The notes below the pieces were generated by a model. It worked only from the letters and a program-made list of their open reading frames with translations. It was not told where the DNA came from and ran no database searches. Made by a program: the position numbers and the translations under genes. 64,000 bases of DNA from Nocardia nova NBRC 15556. GTDB lineage: Bacteria > Actinomycetota > Actinomycetes > Mycobacteriales > Mycobacteriaceae. Positions 59,263-64,000 of this stretch are shown piece after piece (the first letter of the stretch is position 1; each line of letters begins with the position of its first letter). The DNA lies in contig NZ_BDBN01000037.1 in assembly GCF_001613005.1 (NCBI RefSeq), positions 1-64,000 of the forward strand, written 5' to 3'.

Positions 59263-59425
59263 CCCCGCACCTGCCCACAGGCGCTGGGACGTTCCCTGCC
59301 ACATCGGGATCACCGGCGCACCGAGATCTTTCCGATGATGCACACCATCGTCGTTCGCAGGGAGCTGCTGCGGGAACGTCCGGGGCCGGCCCACGAGGTA
59401 TTCGGGCCCTTCTCCGCGGTGAGGG
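59169..59425 (+). pseudogene. Remnants of an aldehyde dehydrogenase gene
   Basis: Two pieces of an aldehyde dehydrogenase are readable on the plus strand: codons 59169-59231 give GQFRKVTLELGGKNPQIVFP (the catalytic-Glu region), and 59380-59425 includes HEVFGPFSAV (the EEVFGP region). In intact enzymes these lie roughly 120 residues apart; here they are about 55 codons apart and in different contexts, with no start, NAD motif or catalytic Cys. It is a deleted relic. The gap 59044-59474 holds no other gene. Confidence 0.6.
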
Positions 59426-59474
59426 AATCGGCCACGGTTTGCACGATCGGCTCGCTCGAGCGGGCGATCCGCCC

Positions 59475-59912
59475 TCAGTCCTTCTTCAGCTCCTCGGCGA
59501 GCATCACGAGGATGCCGCTCGGGCCGCGGAGGTAGGTGAGCTTGTAGATGTCCTGATAGGTCGCGACGCCGCGAAGCGGATGGCAGCCGTGCTTCGCGGC
59601 GATCTCGAGGGCTGCGTCGATATCGTCGACCGAGAAGGCGACCCGGTGCATGCCGATCTCGTTGGGGCGGGTGGGTTCCGTCTCGATCGCATCCGGGTGG
59701 ATGTACTCGAAGAGCTCGAGGCGACCGTGACCGTCCGGGGTCTGGAGCATGGCGATCTTGACGTGATTGCCGTCGAGACCGACGGCGGTGTCGGTCCATT
59801 CACCACTGACCGTGTCCCGGCCGAGAACCGTGAGACCGAGGTCGGTGAAGAAGGCGATCGTTGCTTCGAGGTCGCGAACGGCGATGCCGACGTTCTCGAG
59901 TTTGATGGGCAT
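59475..59912 (-). CDS. VOC-family (glyoxalase-like) protein
   Basis: The 145-residue protein has paired beta-alpha-beta modules of the vicinal oxygen chelate fold: LENVGIAVRDLEATIAFFTDLGL, RLELFEYI, MHRVAFSVDDIDAALEIAAKHG, YLRGPSGILVMLAEEL. The His/Glu metal positions (MHR.., LELFE, GILVMLAEE) are kept. The family includes glyoxalase I, dioxygenases and epimerases; the substrate is not readable. Monocistronic. Confidence 0.9.
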   Translation of the reverse strand: MPIKLENVGIAVRDLEATIAFFTDLGLTVLGRDTVSGEWTDTAVGLDGNHVKIAMLQTPDGHGRLELFEYIHPDAIETEPTRPNEIGMHRVAFSVDDIDAALEIAAKHGCHPLRGVATYQDIYKLTYLRGPSGILVMLAEELKKD

Positions 59913-59957
59913 GCGGTGGATGCTACCGAGCAGGGCTGACCAATTTCGGTAGACGAA

Positions 59958-60935
59958 TCACCGGCCGCGGCCCTCGTCGTCGCGGAACGAGCCGGCACTC
60001 ATGCGACTGCCCTTCGCCCCGGCGGTTACGTGTTCGGTGACCGCCGCGTCGGCCTCGCCGCCCCGGACGACGATCGTCGGACAGTGCGCGAGATGCAGCA
60101 GCGCGGTACTGGTCGAACCCAGAACCAGACCGGGAAACCCGCCGCGCCCGTGGGTACCGACCACCAGCAGTTGCGCGTCCTCGCAGTGGGCGAGCAGCGC
60201 CCGAACGGGGCTGTCGCACATCACGACTCGCTCGACCGATACCTCCGGGAACCGTTCCGCCCAGCCGGCCAGTCTCTCGGCCAGCACCACCCGCTCGGTC
60301 TCGCGAATCGCCTCCCAGCCGACCACGGGCAGGTCGTAGCCGCTCCGATCGCTCCACGCGTGTACCGCGACCAACCCGGCCCCGCGCCGGGACGCCTCGG
60401 CGAAGGCGAGTTCGACGGCCGGGACGCTGTTCGCGGTGCCGTCCACTCCGACCACGACCGGTTTCCGCGCCCATCCGGCGTCGGCGGCCGGATCGCCGTG
60501 CACGACCGCGACCGGGCAGTGCGCGTGCCGGCTGAGCGCGGTGCTGACCGAGCCGAGCACCATCCGCCCGATCGCCCCGCGGCCATGGCTGCCGACCACC
60601 ACCATCCGCGCCCGCGCCGAATGTTCGAGCAGGGTGGGGATGATCATGTCGAAACTGAGTTCGGTGCTGATCGCCGGCGTCGCATCGGGTGTGGCATGGC
60701 GCGCCACCGCAGCCGCTTCGGCCAGTACCCGTTCCCCGTCCGCGCGCAGCCACTGCTGTTCCGCGGCGGCCAGCGCAGCGGTCAGGCCCGGATTCGGCGC
60801 TACGCCGTAGGACGTGACGATGTGCAGCGCGCAGTGCTGCAACGCGGCCTCGACGGCGGCCCACACCACGGCTTGCAATGCGATCTCCGAGCCGTCGGCG
60901 CCGACCACGATCGCCGGTGTATCCGGTCCGCTCAT
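59958..60935 (-). CDS. Tandem universal stress protein
   Basis: The 325-residue protein has two Usp domains (about 8-147 and 158-292), each with the ATP-binding G-x2-G-x9-G(S/T) motif (GSHGRGAIGRMVLGSVS and GTHGRGGFPGLVLGSTS). Double-domain Usp proteins of this kind are hypoxia/dormancy proteins in mycobacteria. It follows the hibernation-factor gene by 30 bases on the same strand. A short basic tail ends the protein. Confidence 0.95.
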   Translation of the reverse strand: MSGPDTPAIVVGADGSEIALQAVVWAAVEAALQHCALHIVTSYGVAPNPGLTAALAAAEQQWLRADGERVLAEAAAVARHATPDATPAISTELSFDMIIPTLLEHSARARMVVVGSHGRGAIGRMVLGSVSTALSRHAHCPVAVVHGDPAADAGWARKPVVVGVDGTANSVPAVELAFAEASRRGAGLVAVHAWSDRSGYDLPVVGWEAIRETERVVLAERLAGWAERFPEVSVERVVMCDSPVRALLAHCEDAQLLVVGTHGRGGFPGLVLGSTSTALLHLAHCPTIVVRGGEADAAVTEHVTAGAKGSRMSAGSFRDDEGRGR

Positions 60936-60965
60936 AGGTATCTCCTCTTCCCGTGTGCGCCGGGC

Positions 60966-61802
60966 CTATTCGGTGCGGTCCGCGGCGTCGGTGCGGTCTG
61001 CGGCGTCGGAAGGCGTGATCAGGCCGTAGTGCCCGTCGTAGCGGTGATAGAGCACGCAGCCGCGATCGAGATCCCGGTCCCGGAAGAAGACGAACGGCCA
61101 TCCGGTCAGTTCCAGCCGGGTGATCGCCTCGGGCACGCTCAGCCGGGGCGCCTGCCGGCTGCTGACGGACAATGCCGGCAGGCCGCGGGTCACCGCGTCG
61201 GGACGCGGATCCACCTGCGCCAGACGGTAACCCGTGGCGCCGTCGCGATAGAGGACGCTGTCGACGCGGCTGCCGTATTCGGTGAACAGCTGGAACTCGT
61301 AGTCCATGAGTTCCATGTCGAAGGCCGCCTCGTCGACGGTCTCGTTCGTCAGTGCGTACGACTTGTGCCGCACGACTCGACGCTCCTCGGCCGGACGCGG
61401 GTGGTACGGCAATCCGTTTCGCGGAGCAGCGCCGTGCCGCCATTCGTGGACCGCTCCGGCTCCCCGTCCCCCTCGTACGGCTTCCCAGTGCCGCGAGATG
61501 CGGGCGAGGCGTGACTCGAGCCGCGCCCGGAGCAGGTCCACGGCTTCCCGCGTGCTCGTGCCGGTGACCTGCACCCGCACCGGGCGACCGGCGAGATTCA
61601 CATTGGCCTGGGCGACAACCGATCCGCCGAGGGCGGGATCACCGTGACCGGTGAGCCGCACTCGCGCGGACAGGACGGGCTCCGGCGCGTGGGCCAGCGC
61701 ACGCCCGATCTTCTCCCGCGCGTAGTCCGCTCCCGCATCCGACACATAGCGGCCGGCGGAGACCTGGAGGATCGGCTCCGCCGGCGAAACGGTGTTCTGC
61801 AT
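60966..61802 (-). CDS. Ribosome hibernation/dormancy factor, Rv0079-like
   Basis: The roughly 278-residue protein (ATG 61802; a GTG at 61853 would add 17 residues) has an N-terminal S30AE-like region (LSARVRLTGHGDPALGGSVVAQANVNL) and a duplicated C-terminal domain of long hibernation factors (RHKSYALTNETVDEAAFDMELMDYEFQLFTEYGSRVDSVLYRDGATGYRLAQ; then PEAITRLELTGWPFVFFRDRDLDRGCVLYHRYDGHYGLITP). This two-copy layout is that of M. tuberculosis Rv0079. It should bind 70S/100S ribosomes in dormant cells. The Usp gene follows. Confidence 0.88.
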   Translation of the reverse strand: MQNTVSPAEPILQVSAGRYVSDAGADYAREKIGRALAHAPEPVLSARVRLTGHGDPALGGSVVAQANVNLAGRPVRVQVTGTSTREAVDLLRARLESRLARISRHWEAVRGGRGAGAVHEWRHGAAPRNGLPYHPRPAEERRVVRHKSYALTNETVDEAAFDMELMDYEFQLFTEYGSRVDSVLYRDGATGYRLAQVDPRPDAVTRGLPALSVSSRQAPRLSVPEAITRLELTGWPFVFFRDRDLDRGCVLYHRYDGHYGLITPSDAADRTDAADRTE

Positions 61803-61941
61803 GAGGAGGACAGTCGCATCCGCGCGGCCCGGTGCGAGAGGGCACAAAGTCACCGTGCCCCTGCCGTTCGACCGCTTCTCGGCGGCCGAACAACCGGCGA
61901 AGCCGCGGTGGTTCCGAGGGGCGATCCGGCAGCGACCCGGC

Positions 61942-62310
61942 TCACACTCGCGCCGCTTGCGCGGCCATCTCTCGGCGCACGTCGTCCATGTTCAACTCGC
62001 GTGCCCGTGAAATGAGTTGCTCCAGTGCGTCTTCGGGGACGACGCCCGGCTGCGCGTACAGCACGACACCGTCGCGGACGATCATCAGCGTCGGAATGGA
62101 GCTGATCCGGAACGCGCCCGCCAACTCCTCTTCCGCCTCGGTGTCGACCTTTCCGAACACGACGTCCGGATGCTTCGCGGCGACGCGCTCGAAGATCGGC
62201 GCGAACATCCGGCACGGACCGCACCAGGATGCCCAGAAGTCCAGAACCACCAGGTCCGAGCCCGCGACGACCTGGTCGAAGTTCGCCTTGGTCACTGTCG
62301 TAGTTGCCAT
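61942..62310 (-). CDS. Thioredoxin
   Basis: The 122-residue protein has the thioredoxin active site WASWCGPCRMF (Cys30, Cys33), the cis-Pro in SSIPTLMIVRDG, and a 15-residue C-terminal extension. It is a reductant for disulfides and persulfides. A perfect CsoR/CstR-type operator lies 24 bases before the ATG, so this copy is probably a stress-induced paralogue, not the housekeeping TrxA. Confidence 0.95.
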   Translation of the reverse strand: MATTTVTKANFDQVVAGSDLVVLDFWASWCGPCRMFAPIFERVAAKHPDVVFGKVDTEAEEELAGAFRISSIPTLMIVRDGVVLYAQPGVVPEDALEQLISRARELNMDDVRREMAAQAARV

Positions 62311-62333
62311 GTCTCTCTCTTCTCTCTTGGGTC

Positions 62334-62353
62334 ATATACCCCGGGGGGTATAT
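62334..62353. promoter_or_regulatory. CsoR/CstR-type operator before the thioredoxin gene
   Basis: ATATACCCC (62334-62342) and GGGGTATAT (62345-62353) form a perfect inverted repeat around GG. A/T-flanked C4/G4 tracts are the mark of operators bound by CsoR-family copper or persulfide repressors. No such repressor gene is in the window. Confidence 0.75.
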
Positions 62354-62512
62354 ATGGAAGCGTGTGGGTGGCGCACTTATTCCACGCGGAGTCTCGCCCC
62401 GGCGCCGGAACGGAAACGTCTTCACACCGGAATCGAACGACGCCCAGGGGGGTGCGGCCATCATGTGAGTAGGCATTTCCGCCGCTGCCTACCGAATCGT
62501 TGGCGCAAAGGC

Positions 62513-62543
62513 TTGACGAACGGGTAGTTAGCGGAGCTAAGTT
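62513..62543 (+). promoter_or_regulatory. Promoter region of the carboxylic acid reductase gene
   Basis: TTGACG (62513-62518) lies 17-19 bases before GCTAAGTT (62536-62543), a plausible -35/-10 pair. TTAGC (62528-62532) and GCTAA (62536-62540) flank three bases between them and may be an operator. The leader to the ATG would be about 65 bases. Confidence 0.4.
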
Positions 62544-62615
62544 AACCGTGATGCGCGCTACAGTGGCGCGTGGGGACGACTCGTCCGCCGGTAGACGACC
62601 CAGGGAGACCTACCC

Positions 62616-64000
62616 ATGCCCGATGACGTGCAGAAGGCCGAGCGTAAACGGCGCCTCGCGGCGGCGATGGCCGACGACGAGGTGCGTGCGGCATGGCCGG
62701 ATGCGGACGTCAGCGCCGCACTCGCACGCCCGGGCCTGCGCCTGGCCGAACTGGTCGACACGGTCATGACCGCGTACGCCGACCGTCCGGCCGTCGGGCA
62801 GCGGGCCGGTGAGATCGTCGTCGACGCCGAGGGGCGCCGGGTGCGGCGGCTGCTGCCGCGCTTCGAAACCCTGAGCTATCGGCAGCTGTGGTCACGCGCC
62901 GGCGCGCTGGCGAGTGCGTGGCAGGCCGCGGGGGTGCGCGCCGGTGATTTCGTGTGCACCGTCGGATTCGTCAGCAGCGATTACGTCACCGTCGACCTCG
63001 CGGGCGTGCGGCTCGGTACCGTGGCGGTGCCGCTCCAGGCCACCGCCGCTGTCGCGCAATGGAATTCGATCATCGCCGAAACCGAGGCGCGGGTACTGGC
63101 CTGCAGCGCCGAACTGCTCGACGCCGCTGTCGAGGCCGCGCTGGCGAGTGCGACGATCGGGCAACTGGTCGTCTTCGACAGCACCGGCGACGACGACGAA
63201 CGCGCGGCCGTCGCGGCGGCTCGCGCCCGGCTGGCCGAATCGGGTCGCGAGATCGCGTTCGACTCGCTGCACGATCTCGTCGAGCACGGTTTCGCCCTCC
63301 CGGCCGTGCCGCTCGCGAGCGCGCCCGGCGACGATCCGTTGTCGCTGCTCATCTACACCTCCGGCAGCACCGGAACGCCCAAGGGCGCCATGTACACCGA
63401 CCGCTTGGCCGCCGCGATGTGGTTGTACACCGCCAAGGCGCCGGTGCCCGCGATCACCCTCAACTATCTGCCGCTCAGCCATGTGGCCGGGCGTCTGCAA
63501 CTGGGCGGCACGCTCGCTCGCGGCGGGACCGCCTACTTCACCGCGCGCAGCGATATGTCGACGCTGTTCGAGGATCTGGAGCTGACCCGGCCCACCGAAC
63601 TGGTCTTCGTTCCGCGCGTCTGCGAGATGCTGCTGCAACACCACCAGGGTGAGGTCGAGGCCCGGATCGCGGCCGGTGGTGAGCGCGGCGTCATCGAGGA
63701 CGAGGTGAAAGCCGAACTACGCGAACGACTTCTGGGCGGCCGCTTCCTCGGCGCGATGTGCGCCAGTGCGCCGCTGGCGCCGGAGATGCGCGCCTTCATG
63801 GAATCCGTGCTGACCATCGGCCTGCACGACGGATACGGCTCCACCGAGGCCGGCGGCAGCGTCATCGTCGACAACAAGGTCCGGCGCCCGCCGGTGCTGG
63901 ATTACAAGCTCGCCGACGTCCCCGAACTCGGCTACTTCGGCACCGACCAGCCCCATCCGCGCGGTGAACTGTTGCTCAAGACCACCACCATGTTCCCGGG
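62616..64000 (+). CDS. car: Carboxylic acid reductase, N-terminal part (runs off the window)
   Basis: The first 461 codons of a carboxylic acid reductase are present; the family is about 1170 residues. The adenylation domain shows LLPRFETLSYRQLWSRAG, the P-loop LLIYTSGSTGTPKGAM (about 245-260), LNYLPLSHVAGR, VPRVCEML and HDGYGSTEAG (about 403-412). The carrier-protein and reductase domains must follow beyond the edge. CARs activate a carboxylic acid with ATP, load it on phosphopantetheine and release the aldehyde with NADPH. GGGAGA lies 7 bases before the ATG. A phosphopantetheinyl transferase is not in view. Confidence 0.95.
   Translation, partial: MPDDVQKAERKRRLAAAMADDEVRAAWPDADVSAALARPGLRLAELVDTVMTAYADRPAVGQRAGEIVVDAEGRRVRRLLPRFETLSYRQLWSRAGALASAWQAAGVRAGDFVCTVGFVSSDYVTVDLAGVRLGTVAVPLQATAAVAQWNSIIAETEARVLACSAELLDAAVEAALASATIGQLVVFDSTGDDDERAAVAAARARLAESGREIAFDSLHDLVEHGFALPAVPLASAPGDDPLSLLIYTSGSTGTPKGAMYTDRLAAAMWLYTAKAPVPAITLNYLPLSHVAGRLQLGGTLARGGTAYFTARSDMSTLFEDLELTRPTELVFVPRVCEMLLQHHQGEVEARIAAGGERGVIEDEVKAELRERLLGGRFLGAMCASAPLAPEMRAFMESVLTIGLHDGYGSTEAGGSVIVDNKVRRPPVLDYKLADVPELGYFGTDQPHPRGELLLKTTTMFP

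Noticed and set aside
60900..62320. DosR boxes before the Usp, hibernation-factor and thioredoxin genes
   Set aside because: No sequence close to the GGGACT-type palindrome could be found by eye.

Overview
The window is chromosomal DNA from a high-GC, mycolic-acid-type actinobacterium, most likely Nocardia or a close relative. The evidence is the very GC-rich codon use, the frequent GTG starts and 4-base ATGA/GTGA gene overlaps, and a gene set that mixes mycobacterial-type loci (etfBA next to the methylglucose lipopolysaccharide genes, an Rv0079-type hibernation factor, mycothiol-linked MscR, a CYP123/AldA locus, CYP125) with Nocardia-type ones (carboxylic acid reductase, conservon-type kinase, Scr1/DUF397 modules). 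No rRNA, tRNA, CRISPR array, prophage or intact insertion sequence was seen. All homology statements come from reading the proteins, not from a search.

Layout. 1-3.1 kb: a truncated conservon-type ATPase, an APH(6)-type kinase and a DUF1707 membrane protein. 3.2-13.4 kb: etfBA, then divergently a methyltransferase-GH57-GT4 operon (homologues of Rv3030-Rv3032), a PadR/DrrAB-like ABC exporter cassette, and two acyltransferase-type genes (Rv3027c/Rv3026c-like). 13.4-21.7 kb: a stress-signalling block with PAS-ANTAR protein, REC-PP2C phosphatase, CHASE3 histidine kinase, response regulator, STAS antagonist, two RsbW-type kinases, a SigF-type sigma factor, MsrA and a deazaflavin-type reductase; three SigF-like promoters (GNNT-N15-GGGTAT) lie inside it. 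21.8-25.2 kb: GAF regulator, aldehyde dehydrogenase, DUF779. 25.3-30.4 kb: lutABC lactate oxidation genes, two sugar or nucleoside kinases, TetR. 30.6-34.8 kb: P450, PPOX-type protein, a tail-lysozyme-domain protein, a DUF4189 membrane protein.

35-44.7 kb is a catabolic/oxidative block: P450, SDR, AldA, SDR, CYP123, SDR, a [3Fe-4S] ferredoxin, a dihydrodipicolinate-reductase-like protein and a CYP125. It carries AACNNGTT sites like those of the cholesterol regulator KstR and resembles the mycobacterial cyp51 locus, but with no cyp51 in it. 44.8-47.4 kb: TetR/NmrA pair with twin operators, NTF2-like protein, PpnP. 47.4-53.5 kb: a tightly coupled five-gene operon (metal-dependent hydrolase, ferredoxin-type reductase, Baeyer-Villiger-like monooxygenase, SDR, HSL-type esterase) controlled by a divergent TetR gene with two tandem operators. 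53.6-55.3 kb: metallo-beta-lactamase-fold protein and MscR. 55.4-57.6 kb: small unknown genes divergent from an Scr1-type HTH gene with two DUF397 genes. 57.7-59.5 kb: an alpha/beta hydrolase-DUF6817 fusion flanked by two related inverted-repeat elements, one holding a fragment of an aldehyde dehydrogenase gene. 59.5-64 kb: VOC protein, tandem universal stress protein, hibernation factor, thioredoxin under a CsoR/CstR-type operator, and the first 461 codons of a carboxylic acid reductase.

The most notable items beyond ordinary genes are the cyp51-less KstR-type cluster, the SigF partner-switching block with its own promoters, the inverted-repeat elements around 57.7-59.5 kb, a thrice-repeated intergenic hairpin, and several clear operator palindromes.
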